Shown: piece after piece, positions 8,980-20,445 of the stretch
Numbering within the stretch: position 1 is the stretch's first letter
Layout of the letters: each line of letters begins with the position of its first letter
DNA from: Micromonospora sediminimaris
GTDB lineage: Bacteria; Actinomycetota; Actinomycetes; Mycobacteriales; Micromonosporaceae
Length of the DNA stretch: 64,000 nt
Reading direction: 5' to 3'
Assembly (NCBI GenBank): GCA_900112325.1
Contig: FOLJ01000001.1
Span: forward strand, 1 to 64,000
Made by a program: the position numbers and the translations under genes
Notes under the pieces: model-generated
What the model saw: the letters and a program-made list of their open reading frames with translations, nothing else
The model's database searches: none
Told to the model about the DNA's origin: nothing

Positions 8980-9729
8980 CTACCGCAGCGTGGGACGCAT
9001 TCCGAGCAACGCGCTGCCGACGCGGACATGTGTCGCGCCGTGACCGATCGCCGCCTCCAGGTCGCCGCTCATGCCGGCGGACAGCTCCGTGGCCTGCGGA
9101 TGGTCCGCCCGCACCAGCGCCGCGATGGCCGCCAGCCGGGCGAAGGCGCGCTCCGGCTCCCAGCCCAGCGGCGCCACCGCCATCAGGCCGGCCAGCCGCA
9201 GCCCACCGGCGGCGGCGACCGCCTCGGTGACCGCGCCGAGGCCGGCGTCCGGATCGGCCGAGTCCGGCACGGCACCGCCCCGGGCCGCGTCTCCGTCGAT
9301 GCTGACCTGCACCAGGACGTCCAACGGCCGGTCCCGGCCAATGGCGGTGACACCGGCGTCCAACGCGGACGCCAGGCGGACACTGTCGACGGACTGGACC
9401 ACGTCCGCGTACCGCAGCACCGACTTGACCTTGTTGCGCTGCAACCGGCCGACGAAATGCCAGCGCGGGGCGACCCCGGCGGCGGCGACCTGCGCCGCCT
9501 TGGTCGCCGCCTCCTGGTCACGGTTCTCCCCCACGTCGGTCACGCCGAGGCCCACCAGAGTCACCACATCGGAGGCCGGATAGGTCTTGGTAACCGCGAT
9601 CATGGTCACTTCCGCCCGGTCCCGGCCCGCAGCCGCGCAGGCGTCAGCGATCCGGGAGCGTACGCGGGCGAGCCCGGCGGCGATCTCCGCGCGCCGGTCG
9701 GCTCTCGCCGGGGCTTGGCTGTCGGTCAT
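8980..9729 (-). CDS. yggS: YggS/PLPBP pyridoxal-phosphate homeostasis protein
   Basis: PLP-binding protein of alanine-racemase fold type III without known enzyme activity, thought to control cellular PLP and amino-acid balance. The PLP lysine lies in [10 protein letters not shown] (about residue 48). Other family motifs are [21 protein letters not shown] and the C-terminal [29 protein letters not shown]. Length (249 aa) is normal. ATG 9729 lies 9 bp after the ftsZ stop, so it is in the same transcript as ftsZ, as in most Gram-positive dcw clusters. Confidence 0.94.
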   Translation of the reverse strand: MTDSQAPARADRRAEIAAGLARVRSRIADACAAAGRDRAEVTMIAVTKTYPASDVVTLVGLGVTDVGENRDQEAATKAAQVAAAGVAPRWHFVGRLQRNKVKSVLRYADVVQSVDSVRLASALDAGVTAIGRDRPLDVLVQVSIDGDAARGGAVPDSADPDAGLGAVTEAVAAAGGLRLAGLMAVAPLGWEPERAFARLAAIAALVRADHPQATELSAGMSGDLEAAIGHGATHVRVGSALLGMRPTLR

Positions 9730-9738
9730 CGGCAGTGT

Positions 9739-10854
9739 TCAGGACCCGTTCTTCAGGAAGTCGGGCACATCCACGTCGTCGAAGAGCACCCGACGCGGCG
9801 ACTGCGGCGCGGCCGGCGCGGCCGGCGACGGCAGGATCGGTGTGCTCGGCTGTGCCGGCTGGTTCTGGTTGGTCTTGCGGGCCGGCTCGGCCGCCTTGTA
9901 CGCCGGTGTGCCACCGTCGAAGCCCGCCGCGATCACGGTGACCCGCACCTCGTCGCCGAGCGCGTCGTCGATGACCGCACCGAAGATGATGTTCGCGTCC
10001 GGGTGAGCCGCGTCGGTGACCAGCTGGGCCGCGTCGTTGATCTCGAACAGGCCGAGATCGGAGCCACCGGCGATGGAGAGCAGCACGCCACGGGCACCGT
10101 CCATGCTCTGCTCAAGCAGCGGGCTGGAGATGGCGGCCTCGGCGGCCTCGACCGCGCGATTCTCGCCTCGGGCGCTACCGATGCCCATCAGCGCGCTGCC
10201 CGCGCCGCTCATCACGCTCTTGACGTCGGCGAAGTCGAGGTTGATCAGACCTGGCGTGGTGATCAGGTCGGTGATGCCCTGCACACCGGAGAGCAGCACC
10301 TGGTCGGCCGTCCGGAACGCGTCCATCATGCTGATGTTGCGGTCACCGAGCGCCAGCAGCCGGTCGTTGGGAATGACGATCAGGGTGTCGCACTGGTTAC
10401 GCAGCTCGTCGATGCCGGCCTCCGCCTGCACCTGGCGGCGCTTGCCCTCGAAGGAGAACGGGCGGGTGACCACACCGATGGTCAGCGCGCCGAGCTTCCG
10501 GGCGATGTTCGCCACCACAGGCGCGCCGCCGGTGCCGGTGCCACCACCCTCACCGCAGGTCACGAAGACCATGTCGGCCCCCTTGAGGACCTCCTCGATC
10601 TCGTCGCGGTGATCCTCGGCGGCGTTCTTGCCGACGTCCGGGTTGGCACCGGCGCCCAGCCCCCGGGTCAACTCGCGGCCGACGTCGAGCTTGACGTCGG
10701 CGTCGCTCATCAGCAGCGCCTGCGCGTCCGTGTTGATCGCGATGAACTCGACGCCCTTGAGCCCAACCTCGATCATCCGGTTGACGGCGTTGACGCCGCC
10801 ACCCCCGATGCCGACGACCTTGATGACCGCCAGGTAGTTGTGCGGAGGTGTCAT
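9739..10854 (-). CDS. ftsZ: FtsZ tubulin-like division GTPase
   Basis: Forms the cytokinetic Z-ring. GTP-binding signature [12 protein letters not shown] at 101-112, the T7 catalytic loop NLDFAD at about 205-210, and ring-fold motifs [13 protein letters not shown] near 15-27. A short Pro/Ala-rich linker follows residue ~315. The conserved C-terminal peptide [10 protein letters not shown] binds SepF and other partners. Length 371 aa. ATG 10854 is preceded by GGAAAGG. The 240-bp gap to ftsQ contains a TTGACA element and a perfect palindrome (10953-10990), so ftsZ very probably has its own promoter besides readthrough from upstream. Confidence 0.98.
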   Translation of the reverse strand: MTPPHNYLAVIKVVGIGGGGVNAVNRMIEVGLKGVEFIAINTDAQALLMSDADVKLDVGRELTRGLGAGANPDVGKNAAEDHRDEIEEVLKGADMVFVTCGEGGGTGTGGAPVVANIARKLGALTIGVVTRPFSFEGKRRQVQAEAGIDELRNQCDTLIVIPNDRLLALGDRNISMMDAFRTADQVLLSGVQGITDLITTPGLINLDFADVKSVMSGAGSALMGIGSARGENRAVEAAEAAISSPLLEQSMDGARGVLLSIAGGSDLGLFEINDAAQLVTDAAHPDANIIFGAVIDDALGDEVRVTVIAAGFDGGTPAYKAAEPARKTNQNQPAQPSTPILPSPAAPAAPQSPRRVLFDDVDVPDFLKNGS

Positions 10855-10952
10855 CTCCGGTCCTTTCCTTCGAGATCGGCTACTCCCCGACCGAGCTACG
10901 GCCTGGCCGGACCGACGGTCGACGCAGTTACCACCACCGAGGTCGAGAGGTA

Positions 10953-10990
10953 AACCCTCACCCTCTACTAGAGGGTTAGAGTTATGTCAA
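10953..10990 (-). promoter_or_regulatory. ftsZ promoter with overlapping palindrome
   Basis: On the minus strand TTGACA (10990-10985) is a perfect -35 element. Downstream lies a 17-bp perfect palindrome, ACCCTCTA-C-TAGAGGGT (10960-10976), in the spacer/-10 position; a second inverted pair AACCCTC/GAGGGTT (10953-10959 and 10971-10977) is interleaved with it. The best -10 is TAGAGG at 17 bp, poor by itself. A palindrome between -35 and -10 is typical of a repressor or MerR-type activator site. The region is conspicuously AT-richer than its surroundings. Confidence 0.6.
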
Positions 10991-11094
10991 CCACTGATCC
11001 TCTTCGGGGCAACGTAAGCGCAGCCGAGCGATGAGCCAAGGACCTCTCCGGCGTGTCGCCGGTGTAGCGAGACGGCTCACCACTGACCGGTCGC

Positions 11095-11906
11095 TCACCG
11101 GAAGGTGACCACATCCGGCGCGCTCACGTCGATCCGGGCCGCATCCTGGTCGAGCAGCGCGGTGGCCACCCGCGCCTTGTCCGCACCACGGGTCGCGTCG
11201 CCCCAGAACACCGTACGGTCGTCATGCAACCTCAGGCTGATCCGGGCCAGCCCCTCGACACTGATCTCGACCAGCTGGTCGAGCAGCTCCGGGGTGAGCA
11301 CACCGAGCACCTCCAGACCGGCCCGGGTGTCCGGGTCGTCCGGACCGGGCGTGGCCAGCCGTACCAGCGGCAGGCCGTCCGGACGCTGCGGCACCGTCCG
11401 GAACACCACCCCTGCGGCGTCGACCACCGCGAACTGCTCTCCGCGCGGCACCACCGCCACAGCCGTACGCTCGGTCAGTCGTACCACCAACGCGTCCGGC
11501 CAGTCCCGAGTGACGGTGACCCGCTCCACCGGCGGCAGGGCACCGATCCGGCCGGCCAGCGCGGCCAGGTCCACCCGGGCCAACGGAGCACCGTCCGGCA
11601 CGCCCGCTGCGTCCCGCACCTGCACCGCCGTCACCAGTTCGGCACCCTCCACCCGAACCTCGCGTACCCCGAACAGGCCGGTGCCCAGCAGCATCCACGC
11701 CACCAGCCCGGCCACCGCGACCACACCACCAGCCACCGCCCAGGGCAACGCCGCGCGCATCCGCCGACGCCGGGCCCGGGCCATGAACCGCCGGGTCGAG
11801 GCGGGTACCGCGTCGCTGCCGGCACGTACCAACTGCCACCGGCGCACGGGGCGACGCCCCGCGCCACCGTCCACACCGGTGCCGCGCCCCCGGGCCGGAC
11901 CGGGAC

Positions 11907-11910
<4 letters not shown>
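11095..11910 (-). CDS. ftsQ: FtsQ divisome protein
   Basis: Bitopic divisome protein linking early and late division proteins (with FtsL and FtsB/DivIC). It has a basic cytoplasmic N-terminus with clustered Arg at about 40-52, one transmembrane helix (about 53-76), a POTRA domain beginning FGVREVRVEGAELV, and the FtsQ/DivIB beta domain to the end. Length 271 aa. ATG 11910 overlaps the murC stop (ATGA), showing translational coupling. The murC-ftsQ-ftsZ order is standard for actinobacteria, where ddl is elsewhere. Confidence 0.94.
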
Positions 11911-13439
<1,529 letters not shown>

Positions 13440-13453
13440 CTCGCTCCTCGCGC

Positions 13454-14560
13454 TCACCGGGTAACCGCCTCGTAGACGAAGTTGAGCAGCGCCTCGTCGC
13501 CGTCGCGCCGCCCGTAGGCCGCGGCGGCGGTACCCATCGCGTGCAGCCGCTGCGGATCGCGGATCAGCGGAATGACCGTACGTTCGAGCCAGTCCGGAGT
13601 CACCTCGGCGTCGTCGACGAGCAGGCCGCCACCGGCCTCGACCACCGGCAGTGCGTTACGCTTCTGCTCCTGGTTGCTGTGCGGATAGGGCACGTAGATC
13701 GTCGGCAGCCCGATCGCGGCGACCTCGGCGCAGGTCATCGCCCCGCCCCGGCCGAGCATCAGGTCCGCCGCCGCGTACCCGGCGTCCATGTCGGACAGGT
13801 ACGGCAGCGTCACGTACGGCACCGGCAGGTCCGTCGGGACCGACACCGGCTCGTTGCGGGCGCCGATCACGTGCAGCACCTGGACGCCGTTGCGGGCCAG
13901 TTCCTTCGCCGCCCCGGAGACCGCGAGGTTGATCGACCGGGCGCCCTGCGAGCCGCCGGCGACGAAGAGCACCGGCAGGTCGGGGCGGAGCCCGAAGTGG
14001 GCCCGCGCGGCGTTACGCATCGCCGCCCGGTCCAGCCCGGCGATGCTGCGGCGCAGCGGCACGCCGACCACCCGGGCGTCGCGCAGCGACTCCGCCTGCG
14101 CCGGCTGGTGCGGGAAGCCGACCGCGACGTGCTTGGTGAACTTCATGCCCAACCGGTTCGCCACCCCCGGCGGCACGTTCACCTCGTGGATCACGATGGG
14201 CAGTTCCCGCCGCCAGGCGGCCAGATAGGCCGGCACCGAGACGTACCCGCCGAAGCCGACCACCACGTCGGCGCGTACCTCGTCGATGACCTTGCCGGCC
14301 GCGCGGGCCGCGGTCCACATCCGGCCCGGGGTACGGACCAGGTTCATGTTGATCGACCGGGGCAGCTGGTAGGCAGGGATGTTCCGCAGGTCGTAGCCGG
14401 CCGGCGGGATCAGCTCGTTCTCCAGGCCCTTCGGTGTGCCGAGGCAGGTTATCCGGACGCCGGGGTCGTGCCGGCGCAGGCAGTCGGCGAAGGCGAGCAA
14501 CGGGTAGATGTGCCCCCCGGTGCCACCTCCTGCGAGCACCACCGAACGCAGCGGACCCAT
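13454..14560 (-). CDS. murG: MurG lipid I N-acetylglucosaminyltransferase
   Basis: Transfers GlcNAc from UDP-GlcNAc to lipid I, giving lipid II, at the inner face of the membrane. GT-B fold: the first Gly-rich loop AGGGTGGHIYPLLAFAD (about 10-26), GFGGYVSVPAYLAA, HEVNVPPGVANR, the second loop FVAGGSQGARSIN, and the UDP-GlcNAc site GRGGAMTCAEVAAIGLPTIYVPYP. Length 368 aa. ATG 14560 overlaps the ftsW stop in TGATG; AGGAG is at good distance, while the adjacent upstream TTG at 14563 is less likely. Confidence 0.96.
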   Translation of the reverse strand: MGPLRSVVLAGGGTGGHIYPLLAFADCLRRHDPGVRITCLGTPKGLENELIPPAGYDLRNIPAYQLPRSINMNLVRTPGRMWTAARAAGKVIDEVRADVVVGFGGYVSVPAYLAAWRRELPIVIHEVNVPPGVANRLGMKFTKHVAVGFPHQPAQAESLRDARVVGVPLRRSIAGLDRAAMRNAARAHFGLRPDLPVLFVAGGSQGARSINLAVSGAAKELARNGVQVLHVIGARNEPVSVPTDLPVPYVTLPYLSDMDAGYAAADLMLGRGGAMTCAEVAAIGLPTIYVPYPHSNQEQKRNALPVVEAGGGLLVDDAEVTPDWLERTVIPLIRDPQRLHAMGTAAAAYGRRDGDEALLNFVYEAVTR

Positions 14561-16035
14561 CAACGTCTCCTCTCGCTCGCCGACCCGCTGCGACCCCGGC
14601 TGTCCCGGGCGCCACGCGACGCGGCCTGGTCGTCCCTACGCCGCTTGCGTGCCTGGGGCACGGAGCCCCGGGCCGTCGACGGCGGCGCCGAGCGGCGCCG
14701 CCGGCCGGGAAGCGGCGGCAACGGTGCCCACACTAGTCGGACCCACCGGGCCGGTGGACGGGCATGCAGGGCCCGGGCCGCATCGGGTTCCGCGCGGGCG
14801 AACGAGGCCAGCATGCCGACCGCCGCGAGGGTGACCACCAGGGCGCTGCCGCCGTCGGAGATGAAAGGCAGCGGTACACCGGTCAGCGGCAACAGCCCGA
14901 TGACGCCGCCGATGTTGATGAACGCCTGCCCGACGAGCCAGGCGGTGGCGCCCGCGGCGGCCAGTCGCCGGAACGGGTCGTCGACCCGACGGGCGATGCG
15001 CAGGCCGGTGTAGCCGAGCACGGCGAACAGGGTGACGATCACGGCGCAGCCGACCACCCCCAGTTCCTCGGCGATCACCGCGAAGATGAAGTCGTTCTCC
15101 GCGGCCGGCAGCCAGGCCCACTTGGTCCGCCCCTGGCCCAGCCCGGTGCCGAACCAGCCGCCGTTGGCGATGGCGTAGCGGGCCTGGACCATCTGGTAGC
15201 AGAGTTGCTCCTTGCATCCGTCCAGCGGCGGCGGGTTGAAGAAGACGGTGAGCCGGGCCAGCCGGTAGTTCTCCTCACCCCGTACGCCCGAACCGGCGCC
15301 GAGGGAGGCCACCGCCACCAGCAGGCCGATGCCGAGCAGCCCGATCGCGCTGAGCGCGGCGAAGACCCGCAGCCGCACCCCGGCCGCCCAGAGCAGCCCC
15401 ACCACCAGGGCCAGCAGGCAGAGCATGCTGCCCAGGTCGTTGTAGCCGACCAGCACGAAGAGCAGCCCCACCACCGGGAACAACGGCGTGGCCAACTCCC
15501 GCCACCAACCCAACGCCGCGCCCTTGCGGGCGAGCACGTGCGCACCCCACAGCACCAGCGCGAACTTCGCCAGCTCCGACGGTTGCAGGCTGACCTCGCC
15601 GACGTACAGCCAGAGCAGCTGAGCCTCCAGCGGGCCGATCTTCGCGTCGCCGTCGGTCAGCCGCCCGTACGCCACCAGCAGGTTCAGCACCACCAGCAGC
15701 CCCACCGCGACGGCCAGGGTCGGCCGGCCCAGGGCCCGGTAGGTGCGCGCCGGCAGGCGCTGGCAGGCCCAGAACGCCACGATGCCGATCACCGCGAAGA
15801 TCGCCTGCTTGGTCAGCGACGCCGAGGCGTTGCCACCCAGGGCGTAGTCCCGCACGCTGGTGGCCGAGAAGACCATGGTCAGCCCGATCAGCAGCAGCAA
15901 CCCGGCGCTGGCCAGCAGCAGGTGGTACGAGGCCAGCGGCCGGGACAGCAGGCCCCGCAGCGCGGCCAACGACCCCACCGCGTCCAACCCACGCCACGCC
16001 CCCTCGGCGTCGCCGCGTCCGGTCACCGCGGTCAC
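14560..16035 (-). CDS. ftsW: FtsW SEDS peptidoglycan polymerase
   Basis: SEDS-family septal glycosyltransferase that polymerises lipid II with its cognate PBP (FtsI). About ten transmembrane helices are visible, with the family motifs LQPSELAKFALVLW, an NDFIFAVIAEELG segment and the end signature LPLTGVPLPFISDGGSALV. The C-terminal ~75 residues are very basic. GTG 16035 is chosen because GGAGG lies 5 nt upstream; the frame is open further to ATG 16200 beside the inverted repeat, but that start has no ribosome site and the extra 55 residues are not family-like. It follows mraY directly: murD, normally between them, is missing. Confidence 0.93.
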   Translation of the reverse strand: MTAVTGRGDAEGAWRGLDAVGSLAALRGLLSRPLASYHLLLASAGLLLLIGLTMVFSATSVRDYALGGNASASLTKQAIFAVIGIVAFWACQRLPARTYRALGRPTLAVAVGLLVVLNLLVAYGRLTDGDAKIGPLEAQLLWLYVGEVSLQPSELAKFALVLWGAHVLARKGAALGWWRELATPLFPVVGLLFVLVGYNDLGSMLCLLALVVGLLWAAGVRLRVFAALSAIGLLGIGLLVAVASLGAGSGVRGEENYRLARLTVFFNPPPLDGCKEQLCYQMVQARYAIANGGWFGTGLGQGRTKWAWLPAAENDFIFAVIAEELGVVGCAVIVTLFAVLGYTGLRIARRVDDPFRRLAAAGATAWLVGQAFINIGGVIGLLPLTGVPLPFISDGGSALVVTLAAVGMLASFARAEPDAARALHARPPARWVRLVWAPLPPLPGRRRRSAPPSTARGSVPQARKRRRDDQAASRGARDSRGRSGSASERRR

Positions 16036-16205
16036 CGACACCTCCGGACGCGCCGGGCTGCGGTCCACTGCCACGTCGTCTGCTCGCGCCTCCCCCACAG
16101 CGTCATCATCGCCGCTACCGGCACCCGACCGGGGCGGTACGGCCCGGTCGGCGTGTCGCACTTGCGCCAACCACCCTCCGCTGTCCCCCCAACACTCCAT
16201 CCCAA

Positions 16206-16272
16206 AGCGTTGATCAAGAGGTTTGGGTCGGGATCCGTAACGGATCCCGACCCAAACCTCTTGATCAACGCT
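16206..16272. repeat. perfect 33-bp inverted repeat (REP-like) in the mraY-ftsW gap
   Basis: Arms 16206-16238 and 16240-16272 are exact reverse complements over 33 bp with a single-base centre. The outer part of the arm (GCGTTGATCAAGAGGTT) is closely matched by another palindrome at 32096-32159 (GCGTTGATCATGAGGTT), so it belongs to an interspersed repeat family. It lies inside the otherwise tightly overlapping dcw operon, where murD would be expected. RNA from it would fold into a very stable hairpin, so it may reduce readthrough from mraY into ftsW. Confidence 0.95.
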
Positions 16273-16288
16273 GCCCAGCGGGGTGGGG

Positions 16289-17422
16289 TCAGCCCATGTT
16301 GGCCAGGAAGTCGCTGTAGAAGAGGCCGAGGGCGATGGCCACGCCGATGCCGGCGATGATCCAGAACCGGACCACGATGTTGACCTCGCTCCAGCCGGCG
16401 AGCTCGAAGTGGTGTTGCAGCGGGGACATCCGGAAGACGCGCTTGCCGGTGGTCTTGAAGGAGATGATCTGGATCACCACCGACATCGTGATGATCACGA
16501 ACAGGCCACCGATGATCAGCAGGAGCAGGATCGTCCGGGTGGACATCGCCATCCCGGCGATCAGGCCACCGAGGCCGAGCGCTCCGGTGTCGCCCATGAA
16601 GATCCGGGCCGGCGAGGTGTTCCACCACAGGAAGCCGACGCAGGCACCGGCCGCCGCTCCGGCGATCAGCGCGATCTCCAAGGGGTCGCGGACGGTGTAG
16701 CAGTAGTTGTCCGGATTCGCGGTGTACGCCGGGTCGGCACACCAGTGCCGGTACTGCCAGAACGCGATCACCGCGTACGCGCCGAGCACCATCACCGAGG
16801 CCCCCGTGGCCAGCCCGTCGAGACCATCGGTGAGGTTGACGCCGTTGGTCGCCGCCATCACCACGAAGATGAAGATGATCACGGCACCGATCTTGGTCAC
16901 GTCCAGCGCCGGGATGTCCCGGATGAAGCTGAGCGTGGTGCTGCCGACCGTCTCGGTGTTGGTCACCGCGCCGGTGGCGTCGGTCATGGTGGAGGGGAAC
17001 CAGAGCGCGACGACTCCGAACACCGCGCCGACCAGGATCTGCCCGAGCAGCTTGCCCCTCGCGCTCAGGCCACCGCTGTGCCGCTTGCGCACCTTCAGGA
17101 AGTCGTCGATGAAGCCGACCGCGCCGCAGAAGACCATCAGCCCGAGCAGCACCAGCGCCGTGATGGTCGGCTCGACCTGGGCGATCTGCGCGTCGGGCAA
17201 CGTGGTCAGGGCGAGGTGGCCGGCCACGTACGCGATGACAGTGGCCAGGATGAACACCACGCCGCCCATCGTCGGCGTGCCCTTCTTGCCCTGGTGCATC
17301 TGCGGGCCCTCGGCCCGGATGGGCTGGCCGGCCTTGAGCCGGGTGAAGACCCGGATCGCGATCGGGGTGCAGAACAGCGAGACGAGGAAGGCCACCCCGA
17401 TGGCCACGATTACCGCCCTCAC
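16289..17422 (-). CDS. mraY: MraY phospho-MurNAc-pentapeptide translocase
   Basis: Transfers phospho-MurNAc-pentapeptide to undecaprenyl phosphate, forming lipid I. Ten transmembrane helices are predicted by eye. Catalytic motifs are all present: the Asp-Asp pair in [41 protein letters not shown], and the substrate loop [14 protein letters not shown]. Length 377 aa. GTG 17422 overlaps the murF stop (GTGA). The stop is 17 bp from the large inverted repeat, which separates it from ftsW. Confidence 0.97.
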   Translation of the reverse strand: MRAVIVAIGVAFLVSLFCTPIAIRVFTRLKAGQPIRAEGPQMHQGKKGTPTMGGVVFILATVIAYVAGHLALTTLPDAQIAQVEPTITALVLLGLMVFCGAVGFIDDFLKVRKRHSGGLSARGKLLGQILVGAVFGVVALWFPSTMTDATGAVTNTETVGSTTLSFIRDIPALDVTKIGAVIIFIFVVMAATNGVNLTDGLDGLATGASVMVLGAYAVIAFWQYRHWCADPAYTANPDNYCYTVRDPLEIALIAGAAAGACVGFLWWNTSPARIFMGDTGALGLGGLIAGMAMSTRTILLLLIIGGLFVIITMSVVIQIISFKTTGKRVFRMSPLQHHFELAGWSEVNIVVRFWIIAGIGVAIALGLFYSDFLANMG

Positions 17423-18846
17423 GCGGCGCCACCCCCGGCCGACGCCGACGTACCCGTACCGCCCCCGGCGGCCTCGACGCGCAGCGCGTCGGCCACCTCC
17501 CAGGTCCGGTACCGGGAGCCCTTCACCAGGACGACGTCGCCCGGCCGTAGCTCGCTGCGCAGCACCTCGACGGCCGCCGCCTGATCGGTGAGCAGCACCG
17601 ACTCTCCTCCCCAGTCACCTACCGATGTCGCCCCGTGATGGATCGGCGCCGCCGCCTCGCCGACCACGAGCAACCGGTCCACACCCAGCTCGGCCGCGAG
17701 CCGGCCCACCTCGGCATGTCCCTGCGCCTCGAACTCGCCCAGCTCGGCCATGTAGCCGAGCACCGCGACGGTACGCCGTCCCGCGCCGATGCCGCCCAGC
17801 GCCCGCAGCGCCACCGCCGTCGACGCCGGGTTGGCGTTGTACGAGTCGTCGATCACGGTGATCCCGTCGGTGCGCTCGAAGACGTCCATCCGACGGGTGG
17901 AAACCAGCCCGAGCGCGCCAAGCGCGGTGGCCAGCTCGGCCAGCGGCATGCCCAGCTCCCGCGCCACGGCCGCCGCGGCCAGGCTGTTCCAGACCTGGTG
18001 GCGGCCGGTGAGTCCGAGCCGCACCGGTGCACTGCCCTCCGGCGTGACGAGGGTGTACGCGGGCCGTCCCCGCTCGTCAAGCGTCACGTCCACGGCCCGC
18101 ACGTCGGCGTGCGCCGACTCGCCGTAGCGGATCACCCGGGCCACCGTACGGGCCGCCATGGCGTCGACAAGCGGATCGTCGGCGTTCAACACCGCCAGGC
18201 CGTCGGCCGGCAGCGCCTCGACCAGCTCGCCCTTGGCCAGAGCGATGTTCTCCTGCGACCCGAACTCGCCGATGTGCGACACCCCGACGTTGAGCACCAC
18301 GGAGATGCGCGGCGGCGCGACCTCACAGAGGTACCGCACATGGCCGATGCCCCGGGCGCCCTTCTCCATCACCAGGTAGCGGGTGGTCGGGCCGGCCTGC
18401 AACGCCGTGTACGGGTGCCCCAGCTCGTTGTTGAACGATCCGGGCGGCGCCACCGTCTCACCGAGCCGGGTGGTCAACTGGGCGATCAGGTCCTTGGTGG
18501 TGGTCTTGCCCGACGAGCCGGTCAGCCCGATCACGGTGAGCCCGGGCAGCCGGTCCACCACCGCACGGGCGAGCCGGCCCATCGCTGCCAACGGATCGGC
18601 GACAACGATCATCGGCACCCCGGGCACCTCGCGGGTACCCATGACCGCCACCGCGCCGGACGCCACCGCCGCGGCGGCGAAGTCGTGGCCGTCCACCTTC
18701 TCCCCGTCGAAGGCGACAAACAGCCCACCGGGGGTGACCTTGCGGGAGTCGAACTCCACGCTGCCGGTGACCTGCGCGGCGGGATCGGCGGCGACCAGCC
18801 GACCGTCGACCGCCGAGGCCACCTCCGCCAGGCTGAGCGTGATCAC
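17419..18846 (-). CDS. murF: UDP-MurNAc-tripeptide--D-alanyl-D-alanine ligase
   Basis: Adds D-Ala-D-Ala to UDP-MurNAc-tripeptide. Mur-ligase P-loop [15 protein letters not shown] at about 110-124, then [11 protein letters not shown], the carbamylated-lysine-region motif [11 protein letters not shown], and [11 protein letters not shown] in the ATP/Mg region. The C-terminal domain ends with [17 protein letters not shown], followed by a short Gly/Ala/Ser tail. Length 475 aa. GTG 18846 overlaps the murE stop (GTGA), so murE, murF and mraY are translationally coupled. Confidence 0.96.
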   Translation of the reverse strand: MITLSLAEVASAVDGRLVAADPAAQVTGSVEFDSRKVTPGGLFVAFDGEKVDGHDFAAAAVASGAVAVMGTREVPGVPMIVVADPLAAMGRLARAVVDRLPGLTVIGLTGSSGKTTTKDLIAQLTTRLGETVAPPGSFNNELGHPYTALQAGPTTRYLVMEKGARGIGHVRYLCEVAPPRISVVLNVGVSHIGEFGSQENIALAKGELVEALPADGLAVLNADDPLVDAMAARTVARVIRYGESAHADVRAVDVTLDERGRPAYTLVTPEGSAPVRLGLTGRHQVWNSLAAAAVARELGMPLAELATALGALGLVSTRRMDVFERTDGITVIDDSYNANPASTAVALRALGGIGAGRRTVAVLGYMAELGEFEAQGHAEVGRLAAELGVDRLLVVGEAAAPIHHGATSVGDWGGESVLLTDQAAAVEVLRSELRPGDVVLVKGSRYRTWEVADALRVEAAGGGTGTSASAGGGAA

Positions 18847-20360
18847 TGGCCCTCCAGATCCCCGAAGCGGCCCCGCAGCGCGTCGGCAAGCTCGGTCCGG
18901 TCGTCGAACGGGTACACCTCGCCGGCGATCTCCTGGCCCCGCTCGTGCCCCTTGCCGAGCAGGGCCACCACGTCACCCGGCGTCGCCAGCCGCACCGCCT
19001 CGTCGATCGCCGCCCGGCGACCACCGACCTCGATCACCTGGGCCGACGCGCCGGCCCGGCGCGCACCGGCGAGCACCTCGGCGCGGATCACCGCCGGATC
19101 CTCGGTGCGGGGGTTGTCGTCGGTCACCACCACCACGTCGGCGCCGGCCGCGGCGGCGGCACCCATCGCCGGCCGCTTGGCCCGGTCCCGGTCACCACCG
19201 GCCCCGATGACGCAGATCAGCCGGCCGGTGCTGAGTTCCCGCAGCGCGGCCAGCGCGGCCACCACGGCGTCGGTCTTGTGCGCGTAGTCGACCACCCCGC
19301 GCACCCCGCCGGCCACGCCCACCGACTCCAGCCGCCCGGGTACGCCGCCGCAGGCGGCCACGCCCTCGGCGGCGGTAACCGGGTCGATCCCGGCAGCCAC
19401 CAGGCTGGCGATGGCCAGCAGGGCGTTGGACACGTTGTGCCGGCCGGGCAGCGCCACGCGGGCGGGCAGCGTCAGTCCGTCCGGGCCGTGCGCGGTGAAC
19501 CGCTGCGCGTACCCCTCGCCGGTCTGCTCGTCGGCCCACCAGGTGGCGGCCCGGTCCCCGAGCGCGGAGAAGCTGACCGTGCCCGGCTTGAACAGCGCCT
19601 TCAGCGCCGGGTCGTCGTGGTTGAGCACCTCGATCGCGCACCGGCCGTCGAACAGCCGGGCCTTTGCCGCGAAGTAGTCCTCGGCGTCGGCGTGGAAGTC
19701 CAGGTGGTCGGAGCCGAAGTTGGTCCAGCCACCGACGGCGAACCGCACCCCGCCGACCCGGCCCATCGCCAGGGCGTGGCTGGAGACCTCCATGACCACC
19801 GCGGTCACGCCACGCTCGCGAGCGGCGGCCAGCATGGCGTGCAGGTCGGTGGCCTCGGGCGTGGTCCGCACGCTGTCGATCACCAGATCACCGAGGCGGG
19901 TCTCCACGGTGCCGATCAGGCCGGTGGTGTGGCCGGCGGCGCGCAGCCCCGACTCGACCAGATACGCGGTGGAGGTCTTGCCGGCGGTACCGGTCACCCC
20001 GATCACGGTCAGTTCTGCCGTCGGATCGCCGTAGACGGCCGAGGCGAGCGTGCCGAGCACCGCGCGGGGGTCGGCCACCACCAGGGTCGGCAACCCGCTG
20101 TCGGCGGCCCGCTCGGCACCGGCCGGATCGGTGAGCATCGCGACCGCACCGGCGCTCGCCGCTGCGGCGGCGAACTCCGCGCCGTGCCGTCGGGCGCCGG
20201 GCAGGGCCGCGTACAGATCGCCGGGGCGGACCTCGCCGCTGGCGTGGGTCACCCCGGTCACCATCGGGTCGGCACTTGTCGGGGACGCCACGGCGAGCCG
20301 GGCGGCCAGGTCACCGAGCCGGATCCCGGTCACGGAACGGGGACGAGGATTGCCGCGCAC
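18843..20360 (-). CDS. murE: UDP-MurNAc-L-Ala-D-Glu--meso-diaminopimelate ligase
   Basis: Adds the third stem amino acid. The ATP site is GVTGTAGKTSTAYL. TDDNPRTEDP contains the DNPR motif diagnostic of meso-diaminopimelate specificity, consistent with the wall type of Micromonosporaceae (meso- or hydroxy-DAP). SSHALAMGRV and NFGSDHLDFHADAEDYFAAKARLF are further family motifs. GTG 20360 is used (GTAGGG ~9 nt upstream); GTG 20399 and GTG 20333 are alternatives, so the exact N-terminus is uncertain. An 85-bp gap follows ftsI, with no terminator seen. Confidence 0.95.
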   Translation of the reverse strand: MRGNPRPRSVTGIRLGDLAARLAVASPTSADPMVTGVTHASGEVRPGDLYAALPGARRHGAEFAAAAASAGAVAMLTDPAGAERAADSGLPTLVVADPRAVLGTLASAVYGDPTAELTVIGVTGTAGKTSTAYLVESGLRAAGHTTGLIGTVETRLGDLVIDSVRTTPEATDLHAMLAAARERGVTAVVMEVSSHALAMGRVGGVRFAVGGWTNFGSDHLDFHADAEDYFAAKARLFDGRCAIEVLNHDDPALKALFKPGTVSFSALGDRAATWWADEQTGEGYAQRFTAHGPDGLTLPARVALPGRHNVSNALLAIASLVAAGIDPVTAAEGVAACGGVPGRLESVGVAGGVRGVVDYAHKTDAVVAALAALRELSTGRLICVIGAGGDRDRAKRPAMGAAAAAGADVVVVTDDNPRTEDPAVIRAEVLAGARRAGASAQVIEVGGRRAAIDEAVRLATPGDVVALLGKGHERGQEIAGEVYPFDDRTELADALRGRFGDLEGQ

Positions 20361-20445
20361 GGCGTCAGACCCTACCCGGTCGCTCGGTCCGGGCCGCACG
20401 GCGCGCCTGAATCTCCGTCTGATGAAGTCGAACCGCAGGTGGTGG

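Noticed and set aside
16036..16200. Longer FtsW starting at ATG 16200
   Set aside because: No ribosome site beside the inverted repeat; GTG 16035 has GGAGG at 5 nt and fits family length. Kept as an alternative.
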